Source: Leucobacter sp. L43
GTDB taxonomy: Bacteria; Actinomycetota; Actinomycetes; Actinomycetales; Microbacteriaceae
Reading direction: 5' to 3'
Assembly: GCF_016597785.1 (NCBI RefSeq)
Contig: NZ_JAENJG010000003.1
Span: 186,001-250,000 of the forward strand
Length of the DNA stretch: 64,000 nucleotides
Below the pieces are notes generated by a model, which made no database searches, had not been told where the DNA came from, and worked only from the letters and a program-made list of their open reading frames with translations. Both the position numbers and the translations under genes were made by a program. Positions 17,381 through 26,841 of this stretch are shown in pieces. The stretch's first letter is position 1, and the number at the start of each line of letters is the position of its first letter.

Positions 17381-17414
17381 CGGGGCGGTCGAGTGCTGCA
17401 GCTCGGCCGCCCCG
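17381..17414 (+). terminator. Intercistronic hairpin after the binding-protein gene
   Basis: CGGGGCGGTCGAG pairs with CTCGGCCGCCCCG (13 bp with one G·T pair) around an 8-nt loop, starting 7 nt after the stop. It lies inside the importer operon, before the permeases. Such hairpins commonly keep binding-protein mRNA more abundant than permease mRNA. Confidence 0.75.
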
Positions 17415-17433
17415 CCGGATCCTGAACGGATAG

Positions 17434-18330
17434 GTGACTGACATGCAAAAGCGCCTCGCATCGCTCAGAGGGCTGCTGTGGCTGGCCCCCGCGATTCTCA
17501 TCCTCATCGCCTTCGTCTATCTTCCCCTCGTGCAGAACTTCGGTTTTGCGACCGGCGAGTGGGATATCTACTCGGGAACGCAGGAGTTCGTCGGAGCGAA
17601 GAACTTCGAGAAGCTGCTGCACGATCCGATCTTCTGGCGCTCGCTCGGCAACAACCTGCTCTACGCTGCCGCCTCGATCATCTTCCAGGTCGGTGGTGCG
17701 CTGGTCATCGCCTCCATGGTGGAGAGCGTCAGGAATGCCCGGGTGCGCAACGCACTGAGGGTGATCTACTTCATCCCATCGGCCATCTCGATCACGGTCT
17801 CGGGCCTGCTCTTCTACTTCATCTACGAGCCGAACATCGGCATGCTCAACAGCGCCCTCGGGTTCTTCGGCCTCGACGCCCTCGCGCAACCCTGGCTCGG
17901 GCAGGAGAGCACGGCGATGTTCGGGATCATCGCGATGAGCCAGTGGCAGGGATTCGGATACTCCGCCCTGCTCTTCACCGTCGCGATCCAGCGGATCCCG
18001 ACCGAACTCTACGAGGCGGCGCAGATCGATGGCGTCGGCCCGTTCCGGCGGTTCTTCACCATCACCCTCCCGCTCGTTCGCGAGATGTCGGGGCTCATGA
18101 TGATCGTCACCATCTCGGGCGCATTCCAGGTGTTCAACGAGGTCATGGTGATGACGAGTGGCGGACCCAACAACTCGACGCAGGTGCTCGGCACATGGCT
18201 GTACCGCAACGGGTTCGTGAGGAACGACTTCGGGTACGCGGCGGCGATCGCCGTCGTGATCTTCCTGCTATCGCTCGGGATCGGCCTCGCACAGCTCTGG
18301 TACACACGGAAACGGAGGGTCGAGGTATGA
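17434..18330 (+). CDS. Sugar ABC transporter permease (MalF/FrlN type)
   Basis: A 298-aa inner-membrane permease with six predicted membrane segments. The EAA loop near residues 190-210, YEAAQIDGVGPFRRFFTITLP, contacts the ATPase. GTG 17434 is used as start; ATG 17443 is equally plausible. The stop overlaps the next permease's start (ATGA). No ATP-binding subunit is encoded in the locus, so the importer must use a shared MsmX-type ATPase from elsewhere, as in the Bacillus frl system. Confidence 0.92.
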   Translation: MTDMQKRLASLRGLLWLAPAILILIAFVYLPLVQNFGFATGEWDIYSGTQEFVGAKNFEKLLHDPIFWRSLGNNLLYAAASIIFQVGGALVIASMVESVRNARVRNALRVIYFIPSAISITVSGLLFYFIYEPNIGMLNSALGFFGLDALAQPWLGQESTAMFGIIAMSQWQGFGYSALLFTVAIQRIPTELYEAAQIDGVGPFRRFFTITLPLVREMSGLMMIVTISGAFQVFNEVMVMTSGGPNNSTQVLGTWLYRNGFVRNDFGYAAAIAVVIFLLSLGIGLAQLWYTRKRRVEV

Positions 18331-19211
18331 GTACCGAGACGGCAGTACTGCTGACGGTGCGACCGCAGCGAGCTCGCATCGGCAGAGCGGGTTTTCTCGG
18401 GATCATCGGTCGTGTCTTCGCCTGGTCTTTCTTGATCGGCCTCGCGGTGATCGTCATCTACCCGCTGCTGTGGATGATCTTCAATGGCTTCAAGACCAAC
18501 ACCGAGCTGTTCGGCAATCCGTTCGCCCTGCCGCAGCAGTGGAGCTGGGAGAACTACGCGAACGCCTGGAATCGCGGCGTGAGCGACTTTCTCACCACGA
18601 GCCTGCTCGTCACGGTCGTCTCGACGGTCACGACGGTGCTCGTGAGCGCCTGGGCCGCATACGGGCTCACTCGCGTGAAGATCCCGTTCAGCGCATTCTG
18701 GTCGGGCATCATTCTCGGCGGGCTCATGCTCGCCCCCGCCGTCGCACTGGTACCGCTCGTCAAGATGTTCCAGGCGCTCGGGCTCTACAACACCTTCTGG
18801 GCGCTCATGGTGCTCTACACCGCCTTCCGCATTCCCTTCACGACGTTCTTGATCCGTTCTTACATGATCGACTTGCCGATGGAGGTCGACGAGGCCGCGC
18901 AGATCGATGGTGCGAGCCGCTGGACGACGTTCTGGCGGATCATTCTGCCGATGTGCAAACCCATTCTCGTCTCCACGGTGCTGCTGCACGTGCTTTTCGC
19001 ATGGAACGAATACCTCTTCGCGATGGTCTTCACCAGCAGCGTCGGCGCGCAGACGCTGCCGGTGGGGCTGACGAGCCTGATGAGCAAGCACGGCACCGAT
19101 TACCCGGTGGTCTTCGCCGGGATGGTCATCGCGGCCGTGCCGGTCGTCGTGCTGTTTCTCGCCTGCCAGCGCTATTTCGTGAAGGGCCTCGCGGACGGGG
19201 TCGGAAAGTAA
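18327..19211 (+). CDS. Sugar ABC transporter permease (MalG/FrlM type)
   Basis: A 294-aa inner-membrane permease with six membrane segments. The EAA motif EVDEAAQIDGASRWTTFWRI is in its normal place near the middle of the protein. The ATG at 18327 overlaps the upstream permease stop by 4 bp, showing translational coupling. It pairs with the previous gene to form the channel of the importer. The isomerase gene follows 11 bp later. Confidence 0.93.
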   Translation: MSTETAVLLTVRPQRARIGRAGFLGIIGRVFAWSFLIGLAVIVIYPLLWMIFNGFKTNTELFGNPFALPQQWSWENYANAWNRGVSDFLTTSLLVTVVSTVTTVLVSAWAAYGLTRVKIPFSAFWSGIILGGLMLAPAVALVPLVKMFQALGLYNTFWALMVLYTAFRIPFTTFLIRSYMIDLPMEVDEAAQIDGASRWTTFWRIILPMCKPILVSTVLLHVLFAWNEYLFAMVFTSSVGAQTLPVGLTSLMSKHGTDYPVVFAGMVIAAVPVVVLFLACQRYFVKGLADGVGK

Positions 19212-19222
19212 GGAGACGCATC

Positions 19223-20068
19223 GTGTCGCTCGCGCTCACGCAGGTCAGTGGATCCAATTTCTCGTATCAGCACCACCCGCTCGACCAGTGCCTCGACGAT
19301 CTTGCGGCTCTCGGCCGCACCGGCGTCGAGCTGTGGGGCGTCGCACCGCAGTTGCACGTGCCGTGGATGAGTGACGCCGATGCTCGGGCGATGCGTCGTG
19401 CTGCGGCATCGCGCGGTCTCGAGATCGTCTGCTTCACGCCCGAGCAGGTGATGTATCCCGTGAACATCGCATCCCCTGATCCCCGGATGCGTGCGACGAG
19501 CGTTGCAACGTTCCGACGTGCGGCCGAGTTGGCCGTCGAGCTCGGCGCACCGAAGCTCTTTCTCACCCCCGGCCGCGGGTTCGAGAGCGAGGCTCGAGAA
19601 TCGGCGTGGCGGCGATCGATCGATGCACTCGGGGAGATCGCCGCATACGCGCAGACGCTCGGACTCGAGTGCCTCCTCGAGCCGTTGCAGCGGGTGGAGT
19701 CGAACCTCGTGAACACCGCTCAAGACGCCGCTCGAGCGCTCGAAGACGTGGGCGCTGCGAACCTCGGCGTCGCGCTCGACACCGTGGCGATGGCGGCGGC
19801 GGGAGACACGGTGGACGGATACTTCGCGCTGCTCGCAGACCGTGTGCGTCACGTGCACCTCATCGACGGCACGCCGACTGGGCACCTCGCCTGGCGCGAC
19901 GGCGAGCTTCCGCTCGAGGGCATTCTGGCGGCCCTCGACCGGCACGGCTACTCGGGGTGGATGACCGTGGAACTGTTCGGGGACGGAAGCTACGCGATCG
20001 ACCCCCGGCCCGCGCTCGCCCGGTCGCTCACGGCGATCGAGGCTGCACTGACCGCGTCTTCGCGCTGA
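19223..20068 (+). CDS. Sugar phosphate isomerase/epimerase, FrlC-like
   Basis: A 281-aa TIM-barrel protein of the xylose-isomerase-like (AP endonuclease 2) superfamily. Likely metal ligands are the Glu in CLLEPLQR, the Asp in GVALDTVAM, the His in VRHVHLID and the Glu in TVELFGDG. FrlC interconverts fructoselysine and psicoselysine in E. coli, and the position at the end of an frl-type importer operon suggests the same kind of step. GTG 19223 is preceded by AAGGAG at 10 nt. Other isomerase substrates are possible. Confidence 0.75.
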   Translation: MSLALTQVSGSNFSYQHHPLDQCLDDLAALGRTGVELWGVAPQLHVPWMSDADARAMRRAAASRGLEIVCFTPEQVMYPVNIASPDPRMRATSVATFRRAAELAVELGAPKLFLTPGRGFESEARESAWRRSIDALGEIAAYAQTLGLECLLEPLQRVESNLVNTAQDAARALEDVGAANLGVALDTVAMAAAGDTVDGYFALLADRVRHVHLIDGTPTGHLAWRDGELPLEGILAALDRHGYSGWMTVELFGDGSYAIDPRPALARSLTAIEAALTASSR

Positions 20069-20141
20069 CAGCGAGGATTCCTCTCGACTCCGAGGGGTTG
20101 AGCTGCGTTTCTCGGTGCACGGTCGACGGGAACCCTCGTGC

Positions 20142-21788
20142 TCAGCGAGAGGGAGGGGCGCCGACATCGAGTCGACGGGCGACCGCGTGCAGATGGCGCC
20201 CCACGGGCGAGCGGAGCTGCAACCACGCGATGAGCAAGGTGTCGGCGTGCCCGAGGTCGAGCCCGTACTTCTCCTCCGCTCGGTTCAGGCGGTAGCGGAC
20301 GGTATTCTCGTGCACCGCGAGCGAGCGAGCTGCGCGGGCGACATTCCCGAAGCTGCTGCACCATGCCAGAAGTGTCTCCGCGACCAGGGGATCCTCCGCT
20401 TCGAGCCGTTCCAGCGTGTCCGAACGCAGCTCGCGGTGCTCGGCGAAGAGCGCCGCAGCGCGTTCGAGCACGAGAAACGGGCGCATCGCTCCGACGGTGA
20501 GCAGGCGCTCCCCGGCGAGCTCCGGATGCTGAGTCGCCGTCTCGAACAGCTGATCGGCAAGGCGTTTCAGCAGCGTCACCTCACCGGACCGGTAGGCGAC
20601 TCCCGGAGTCGCGACGCGGGTTCCGGGGCCGATGAGGCGGTCGATGATGGGAAGCAACGGGGCGGCGAGCGACGTGGCGAGTTCCGATGAGTCGTTCGCG
20701 ACGAGCGCGTAGACCCGTCCGTCGTGGGCGACCGAGACGACCTCCGGGTGATGCAGGGCGAGGTGGCGCTGCACCGTCGATCGCAGTTGTGCGGGTACGA
20801 AGGCCAAGTCGTTTCGGACGGGAGCGAAGACGAGGAGCGTCGCTCCCCGCTCCTCATGGATCCCCAGTTCGGCGAGCTCTGAGCCCATCACCTCGCGGCC
20901 GTCCAGCAGTGTACGCATGCGGTCCTCACGGGGAATCTGAGTCGCCCGGCGCACGCGGCTGTCGTCCAGCATGTACTCCGCGGCCACGACTGCTGCGCTG
21001 CGAATGCGACCGGTCTGCTCCTCATCGAGAGGACCTTCTCCCGACGCATCGATCGCCCAGATCGTCCCGAGGGGCAGTGATCCGGCCCGGATGGCAATGG
21101 CTACGCGGGGCTCCTCATCGTCGAGCTGGGGGTATTTGATGGGCTCAGCCGAACGCAGTACCGTGCGGTACTGGTCGTCGTTGAACGGTGATGCCGGCAC
21201 GCGACGGGTCAGGATCCCCTGAGTTCGAAGGGTGTCGATGACCTGGCCGGGTACGGACGAGTACGCGATGATCCTGCGTCCCAGATCTTCGATCGCCACC
21301 GAGCCGCCGAAGAAATCGGCAAGATCGTTCGCCAGGGTGAAGAGCGGTTCGGCGCCACGATCGCGAACGGTCTTCTCCTCGTGGCGTCGCTCGCCCAGGA
21401 GCTGGGAGAGCAGCGCGTCGAAGAGCCGCCAGCCGATCCGTTCGCTCACGCGCAGGATCGGTATGCCGCTCGTCTCGGCGATTGCCGCGTATGTCGGGAC
21501 GTCGTCGTCGTGGCACTTCACCGCAATGGCCGCGTACCGGAGGAGCGATGCGCGTTCGGCGAGCGATGCGAGACGGGCGACGGGGAGTCCGGTCGCGGAG
21601 GGGGCGAGGAGCAGTGTGTCTGGATCTTCGCCGAGCTCCTCGTAGGCATCGTAGAAATCGGTGCCTCGCACGAGTCGCTCGCCGGCGTCGGGCCCGAGGA
21701 TGCTCACGGTGCGCGACCCGAGTTCGGTGAGAATCTCACCCAGCGTCGTGGTGTGCGCTGAACGACTTAGAGAAATCGATGTACTCAT
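20142..21788 (-). CDS. PucR/CdaR-family transcriptional regulator
   Basis: A 548-aa regulator. It has an N-terminal PucR-type sensor domain (about 12-130), a central GAF/GGDEF-like region (about 160-380), and the C-terminal PucR helix-turn-helix. That helix is visible as NVARAARSLAVHENTVRYRLNRAE near residues 480-503. The family activates catabolic operons for purines, amino acids or sugar acids. It is divergent from the decarboxylase–peptide transport unit, which is its likely target. ATG 21788 lies next to the AT-rich divergent region. Confidence 0.88.
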   Translation of the reverse strand: MSTSISLSRSAHTTTLGEILTELGSRTVSILGPDAGERLVRGTDFYDAYEELGEDPDTLLLAPSATGLPVARLASLAERASLLRYAAIAVKCHDDDVPTYAAIAETSGIPILRVSERIGWRLFDALLSQLLGERRHEEKTVRDRGAEPLFTLANDLADFFGGSVAIEDLGRRIIAYSSVPGQVIDTLRTQGILTRRVPASPFNDDQYRTVLRSAEPIKYPQLDDEEPRVAIAIRAGSLPLGTIWAIDASGEGPLDEEQTGRIRSAAVVAAEYMLDDSRVRRATQIPREDRMRTLLDGREVMGSELAELGIHEERGATLLVFAPVRNDLAFVPAQLRSTVQRHLALHHPEVVSVAHDGRVYALVANDSSELATSLAAPLLPIIDRLIGPGTRVATPGVAYRSGEVTLLKRLADQLFETATQHPELAGERLLTVGAMRPFLVLERAAALFAEHRELRSDTLERLEAEDPLVAETLLAWCSSFGNVARAARSLAVHENTVRYRLNRAEEKYGLDLGHADTLLIAWLQLRSPVGRHLHAVARRLDVGAPPSR

Positions 21789-21797
21789 GAGTTAAAT

Positions 21798-21816
21798 CTA
21801 TAGGAATTCTCTACAG
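21798..21816. promoter_or_regulatory. Imperfect palindrome in the PucR/decarboxylase divergent region
   Basis: CTATAGGAATTCTCTACAG is an imperfect inverted repeat centred on GAATTC, 10 bp upstream of the PucR start and 60 bp from the decarboxylase start. It is the only AT-rich symmetrical element in the gap, so it is a candidate PucR-binding site. Support is weak. Confidence 0.3.
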
Positions 21817-21875
21817 CCACAGCGGGTGTCAGCTCCTAGAGTTGGCCTTCAGTACGGTGAAGGAGACACACACGG

Positions 21876-23189
21876 ATGACGCGCAGCGCAGTGGAGAAGA
21901 CCGACCCGTCGGGAACGCGACTCGGAGAGCTGTGGAGCATTCTTCCCGAAGAAGCGGGGAGCGACGATACTGGTCGGCTCGTCGTCGGCGGGGTCGCAGT
22001 GGCTGAACTGGCCGAACGATACGGCACCCCCCTGCACGTGATCGATGAGAGCGGCCTGCGGCGCCAGATGCGCAGGCTCGCGGATGGCCTGACTGCTCGC
22101 TGGCCGAATTCCGAGGTGCTCTTCGCGTCGAAGTCGTTGCCGATTGTCGAGATGTACCGCGTCGCGCACGAGGAGGGGCTCGCGATCGATGTCGCCGGCG
22201 GCGGTGAGCTGCAGCTGGCACTCGCCGGAGGCGTCGATCCACAACGCATCTACATGCACGGCAACGCGAAGAGTGAAGCAGAACTGGAACTTGCGCTCTC
22301 CTCCGGCGTCGGCACGATCATCGTCGACAACGAAGACGAGTTGGATCGTCTCGACCGTCTCCTCACGCAGCCGCAACGGCTCCTCCTGAGAGTCATCCCG
22401 GGCGTCGAGGCCGAGACGCACGCCTCTCAGGCGACGGGCGGTGAGAACTCGAAGTTCGGGGTCCCGTTGGGGGAGCTCGAGCGCGTCGTGGCCCGGATGC
22501 AGCGTCATCCGCTGATGGAGTTTGAAGGAATCCATCTGCACATCGGGTCGCAGATTCTGAATACCGCCGAGTTCGCGGAGTCCGTGGACCGCGTGTCGCG
22601 CATCGGTCGCTTTCCGATCTACAACGTCGGGGGCGGGCTCGGAGTGAAATACACGTACGCCGAAGAGGCGCCGACCGTCGAGGCCTACCTCGATGCGGTG
22701 GTTGCGGAGGCGAAGGCGAAGCTGCCGGCCGACGCGAAGTTGATGATCGAGCCGGGGCGATCCATCGTCGCCCGTGCCGGAGTCACGCTCTACCGCATCC
22801 TCTCCGTCAAGCGGGCTGTCAAGACGTTCGTGGCCGTCGACGGGGGGATGGCGGATCAGCTTGATATCGCGCTGACCGGGCAGCGGTATGAAGCGCTGCT
22901 GGCTGATCGACTCGGCGAGGCCTGGACCGAGACCGTGCAGCTGGTGGGCCGGCAATGCGAGTCGGGAGACCTGCTCGTCGATGGAGCGCCCATGCCGGCG
23001 GCGCGGGTCGGAGATCTCGTCGTACTCGCCTCGACTGGAGCCTATTCGTACTCGATGACGAACAACTACAACGGAGCGCTCCGTCCGGCCATCGTGTTCG
23101 TACACGACGGCACGGCGCGGCTCGTAACGCGACGTGAAACCTACGAGGATCTGCTCGCGTTGCACGCGCCCTCGATCTCGGCGGCGTGA
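21876..23189 (+). CDS. Diaminopimelate decarboxylase-like PLP enzyme (accessory)
   Basis: A 437-aa alanine-racemase-fold PLP decarboxylase. The PLP lysine is in LFASKSLP, the glycine-rich phosphate site is YNVGGGLGVKYTY, EPGRSIVA follows, and the catalytic Cys is in CESGDLLV. The tyrosine segment YSYSMTNNYN is present. These match LysA, which turns meso-DAP into lysine. The substrate region differs: after VDGGM the usual S-D-N-x-R-P is replaced by ADQLDIAL. The usual lysA neighbours (argS, hom, thrC) are absent. It heads a unit with a peptide importer and dipeptidase, so it may act on DAP or another diamino acid released from imported peptides. Confidence 0.8.
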   Translation: MTRSAVEKTDPSGTRLGELWSILPEEAGSDDTGRLVVGGVAVAELAERYGTPLHVIDESGLRRQMRRLADGLTARWPNSEVLFASKSLPIVEMYRVAHEEGLAIDVAGGGELQLALAGGVDPQRIYMHGNAKSEAELELALSSGVGTIIVDNEDELDRLDRLLTQPQRLLLRVIPGVEAETHASQATGGENSKFGVPLGELERVVARMQRHPLMEFEGIHLHIGSQILNTAEFAESVDRVSRIGRFPIYNVGGGLGVKYTYAEEAPTVEAYLDAVVAEAKAKLPADAKLMIEPGRSIVARAGVTLYRILSVKRAVKTFVAVDGGMADQLDIALTGQRYEALLADRLGEAWTETVQLVGRQCESGDLLVDGAPMPAARVGDLVVLASTGAYSYSMTNNYNGALRPAIVFVHDGTARLVTRRETYEDLLALHAPSISAA

Positions 23190-23265
23190 CAGCGCCACAG
23201 ACCCCCAGCATCCCTGGCTTCCGAACACTGAAGTTCCGCACCGCCGATGAACACGAGGTAACCCG

Positions 23266-24837
23266 ATGAAACCCACCCGCATAGCGGCTGCTGCCGCAGC
23301 CCTCGTCCTCTCGAGCACGTTGATCGCGTGCTCGAGCGCCGCTGAGTCCGGAGCTGGGGAGGAAGGGAAGTCGGTCGTCGTGGACGCGTCGTTCGACATC
23401 AAGACGCTCGACCCGGCGCGTTCATTCGAGCCCACCGGCTCCATCGTCAATCATGTGCTCTACGAAACGCTCCTGACCTTCGATGGCGACGACGTATCTG
23501 TGCCCGTCGACGGGCTCGCGAGCTACGAGCTCTCCGACGAGGATCGGGTCGTGACCCTCACGATGAAGGGCGACTCCACATTCTCAGATGGCTCTCCCGT
23601 CACTGTTGACGACGTCGTCTTCTCGCTCAATCGTGTCAAAGAGATCGCGGGCAACCCCTCGTTCATGCTCGACGGCGTCGAGGTCGAGAAGACCTCAGAC
23701 ACCACACTGACGCTCACCTCTGCCGAAGCCAATCCGACGCTCGTCTATCTGCTCCCCAACCCGAGTCTCGGCATCGTCAATTCCAAGGTGCTTCAGGAGA
23801 ACGGCGGATCCGCCGACAGCGAGGACACCGCCGAGTCGTTCCTCAACGAGACTTCCGCGGGATCCGGGCCCTTCGTGCTCGAGAGCTTCGACGCGACGTC
23901 CCAGATCGTGCTGACGGCGAACCCCGAGTTCGGCGGCGAAGCATCGGAAACCTCGCGCATTGTGCTCCGCAACGTGAGCGGCGAGACGCAGAAGCTGAAC
24001 GTGCAGTCCGGCGAATCCCAGATCGCCATCGACCTGAACCCGGATCAGATCGCGGAGCTGAATCCCGATGAGCTCAACATTGAAACGGCTTCGTCGCGTT
24101 ACACGGCGTACATGATGTTGAATCAGGACCCCGCGGTGAGCGCAGTGACCTCCGATCCGAAGTTCACGGCAGCCGTGAAGTCGGCGATCGATTACGACAA
24201 GATCCTCGCGCTGGGCGGGGATGGGGCCGAGCGTCCCGGCGGCCTGGTGCCGACGAGCCTGCTGGGCTCCCTGCCCGCGGAAGACGGGAACAGCCTCGAT
24301 CTCGATGCTGCGAAAGCGCTGCTCGGGGAATCGGGATATGCCGGCGAAACGGTAACCCTGCACTACGCGAACGACACGACGGTCGCCGGCATCGCTCTCG
24401 AGCCGATCGCGCTCAGCGTGCAGTCCGACCTGAAGGCCCTCGGCGTCGACGTCGCACTGGCGCCGGCACCCGAAGCGACTGAACTCGACAACTACCGCAA
24501 CGGCAAAGAGGAGATGGGGATCTGGTCATGGGGAGCCGATTTCCCGGATCCTTCGAACTACTTCGTCTTCCTGCCCGGTGAGAACGTCGGATCACGCGCC
24601 ATGTGGCAGGCCGGGGCATCGCAGAACATCGACGACCTGCGCGCAGCAGCAGTCGCGGCGTCGGGCGAGGACGAGCGCGGCGAGGCCTTCCAGAACCTCC
24701 AGGTCGCACTGAACGAGGAGGGGCCGTTCATCCCGCTGCTGCAGCCCGCGCTGCACATCGTGGCCGATCCGGCCATCGCGTCGGTCGACTCGAACCTCGT
24801 CTGGACGATCGATCTGTCAAGCATCCGCTATGCCTAG
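23266..24837 (+). CDS. Peptide ABC transporter substrate-binding lipoprotein (SBP_bac_5)
   Basis: A 523-aa binding protein. The signal peptide ends with lipobox LIAC (Cys at residue 22). The family signature follows: an early FDIKTLDPARSFEPTG, then NHVLYETL, and a C-terminal region with GADFPDPSNYF typical of DppA/OppA proteins. It binds di- or oligopeptides, or similar compounds, at the outer face of the membrane. The ATG is 76 bp after the decarboxylase. The last codons overlap the first permease gene. Confidence 0.92.
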   Translation: MKPTRIAAAAAALVLSSTLIACSSAAESGAGEEGKSVVVDASFDIKTLDPARSFEPTGSIVNHVLYETLLTFDGDDVSVPVDGLASYELSDEDRVVTLTMKGDSTFSDGSPVTVDDVVFSLNRVKEIAGNPSFMLDGVEVEKTSDTTLTLTSAEANPTLVYLLPNPSLGIVNSKVLQENGGSADSEDTAESFLNETSAGSGPFVLESFDATSQIVLTANPEFGGEASETSRIVLRNVSGETQKLNVQSGESQIAIDLNPDQIAELNPDELNIETASSRYTAYMMLNQDPAVSAVTSDPKFTAAVKSAIDYDKILALGGDGAERPGGLVPTSLLGSLPAEDGNSLDLDAAKALLGESGYAGETVTLHYANDTTVAGIALEPIALSVQSDLKALGVDVALAPAPEATELDNYRNGKEEMGIWSWGADFPDPSNYFVFLPGENVGSRAMWQAGASQNIDDLRAAAVAASGEDERGEAFQNLQVALNEEGPFIPLLQPALHIVADPAIASVDSNLVWTIDLSSIRYA

Positions 24838-25969
24838 ACCCGTATTGGACGCCGAGGACGTTGGGCCACTGGCGCAGGCACCGCCGACTGAGGTCATGAT
24901 CACCCTGTCTGCGCGCGATGATCAACTGCGGAGTCGCCGGTGGGCACTTCCTCCGCTCGTGAGGTACATCGCGTTGCGGATCGGCATGGCTGTCATCCTC
25001 GCGATCGGGGTGACGCTGGTGACATTCTCATTGGCGAACCTCGTTCCCGGGGATCCGGTACAGGCCGCGCTCGGCGAGCAAGCCTCGGGCAATCCGGAGA
25101 TCGTGGAGCAGTTCCGCGAAGACATGGGACTCGATCAACCGCTTCCGGTGCAATATCTCACGTATATGTCGAACCTCTTCCAGGGGGATCTCGGCACGTC
25201 GACGCAGACCAAGGCGCCGGTCGCGAAGGAACTGGTCTCGGCATTCCCGGCGACCGCCGAACTCGCAGCCGCTTCGATCATCGTCGCGATCGTCATCGGC
25301 GTTGCGCTCGGTCTGTGGGCGGCACTGCGTCGCGGGAGGGCGACGGACCACCTCATCCGTGTCGTCAGCCTCATCGGGATCTCGGTGCCGACCTTCTGGT
25401 TGGCGATCATCGTGTACTTCTTCTTCTTCTTCCAGCTCCGCATCCTGCCGGGCTCGGGCCGGTTGTCGCCGCTCACCATGCCACCACCCCGCGTGACCGG
25501 CTTCTACACGATCGACGCCCTACTCGTGGGGAACTGGACGACGTTCGGCGATGCCGTATTGCACCTGGTGATGCCCGCTTCCGTTCTGGCGCTCGGGGTG
25601 ATCGGTTTGCTCACGAGGTTCGCGAGGTCGTCCGTGCTGGAGGTGCTCAACATGGATTACGTCAAGGCCGCGAGCGCGAAAGGGCTGCCGCCTCGTGTGG
25701 TCATCTTCCGATACGTGCTCCGTGGCGCGCTCGTGCCGATCATCGCGGTCGTCGGCATCGCCTTCGGGTCGTTGCTCGCCGGCGCAGTGCTCACCGAGCA
25801 GGTGTTCGCCTGGCACGGCATCGGCGAACTCGCGTACAACGCGGCGACGAAACTCGATCTTCCCGTAGTCATGGGCGTCGGTCTGCTCGTCGGCATCACC
25901 TACATCTGCGTCAATCTCGTCGTCGACATCGTCTACGGCTTCGTCGACCCCAGAGCGAGGACAACATGA
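24830..25969 (+). CDS. Peptide ABC transporter permease (DppB type)
   Basis: A 379-aa permease with six membrane segments. The N-terminal family motif LVPGDPVQAALGEQAS is near residue 70, and the ATPase-contact loop near residue 280 is MDYVKAASAKGLPPR. I keep ATG 24830, which overlaps the binding-protein gene by 8 bp; ATG 24896 is an alternative giving a protein 22 residues shorter that matches the usual family length better. It is coupled to the next permease by an ATGA overlap. Confidence 0.9.
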   Translation: MPRPVLDAEDVGPLAQAPPTEVMITLSARDDQLRSRRWALPPLVRYIALRIGMAVILAIGVTLVTFSLANLVPGDPVQAALGEQASGNPEIVEQFREDMGLDQPLPVQYLTYMSNLFQGDLGTSTQTKAPVAKELVSAFPATAELAAASIIVAIVIGVALGLWAALRRGRATDHLIRVVSLIGISVPTFWLAIIVYFFFFFQLRILPGSGRLSPLTMPPPRVTGFYTIDALLVGNWTTFGDAVLHLVMPASVLALGVIGLLTRFARSSVLEVLNMDYVKAASAKGLPPRVVIFRYVLRGALVPIIAVVGIAFGSLLAGAVLTEQVFAWHGIGELAYNAATKLDLPVVMGVGLLVGITYICVNLVVDIVYGFVDPRARTT

Positions 25970-26841
25970 CGATCGCAGCAGCACCGAAACGAGCATCGCG
26001 CCTGCGCGTGCCCACTGCCCTGCGTTCACCGCTCGGGTACATCGGCGCAGGGATCGTGCTGGTATGGCTTCTCATCGCGGCGACCGCTCCATGGCTAGCG
26101 CCATTCGACCCGCTGGCCGACGACTTCGAACGCCTGCAACCGCCGAACGATACGAACCTGATGGGCACCGACGCCGTCGGCCGTGACGTGCTGTCGCGCG
26201 TGCTGTACGGCGCGCGCACGTCATTGCCCCTCGCCTTCATGATCGTCGTGACCTCGATGATCATCGGAACGATCGTCGGAGCGGTCGCCGGGTACTTCGG
26301 CAGAGCCGTGGACGAGATCTTGATGCGGATCACGGACATCGTCTTCGCCTTCCCCTCGATCATCCTCGCCATGGTCATCGCCGCAGCGCTGGGGCCGAGC
26401 CTGACGAACGCCTTCATCGCTCTGGTGTTCGTCTCGTGGCCGAGTTATGCCAGGGTCGCCCGATCCCTCGTGATCGTCGCGAGGAAGCATGATTACGTCA
26501 TCGCGGGGCGCATGCTCGGCGCGGGGCCGTTCACCTCGCTCCGACGAGATGTGATGCCGAACGTGGCATCTCCGCTCTTCGTGCTCGGAGCGCTCAACGT
26601 CGGCACCGCCATCCTCGAGCTCGCGGGTCTTTCCTTCTTGGGTCTTGGAGCGGTTCCGCCGCTTCCCGACTGGGGGGCCGCCGTCTCCGAGGGCGTGCAC
26701 CACTTCTCGGCATGGTGGATCTCGCTGTATCCCGGCCTCGCGATCCTCACCGTCGTCGTCGCCTTCAACCTGTTCGGTGACTCGTTGCGGGACTCGCTCG
26801 ATCCGTCGACGGCGAAGCAGATCAAGGGAGGTCGACTGTGA
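25966..26841 (+). CDS. Peptide ABC transporter permease (DppC type)
   Basis: A 291-aa permease. The DppC/OppC signature is clear: HPLGTDxxGRDVLSR-like NLMGTDAVGRDVLSRVLYGAR near residue 65, then the coupling loop KHDYVIAGRMLGAGP and a C-terminal FLGLGAVPPLPDWG. Start ATG 25966 overlaps the DppB-type gene by 4 bp, and its stop overlaps the next gene's GTG by 4 bp. It forms the translocation channel with the preceding permease. Confidence 0.93.
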   Translation: MTIAAAPKRASRLRVPTALRSPLGYIGAGIVLVWLLIAATAPWLAPFDPLADDFERLQPPNDTNLMGTDAVGRDVLSRVLYGARTSLPLAFMIVVTSMIIGTIVGAVAGYFGRAVDEILMRITDIVFAFPSIILAMVIAAALGPSLTNAFIALVFVSWPSYARVARSLVIVARKHDYVIAGRMLGAGPFTSLRRDVMPNVASPLFVLGALNVGTAILELAGLSFLGLGAVPPLPDWGAAVSEGVHHFSAWWISLYPGLAILTVVVAFNLFGDSLRDSLDPSTAKQIKGGRL

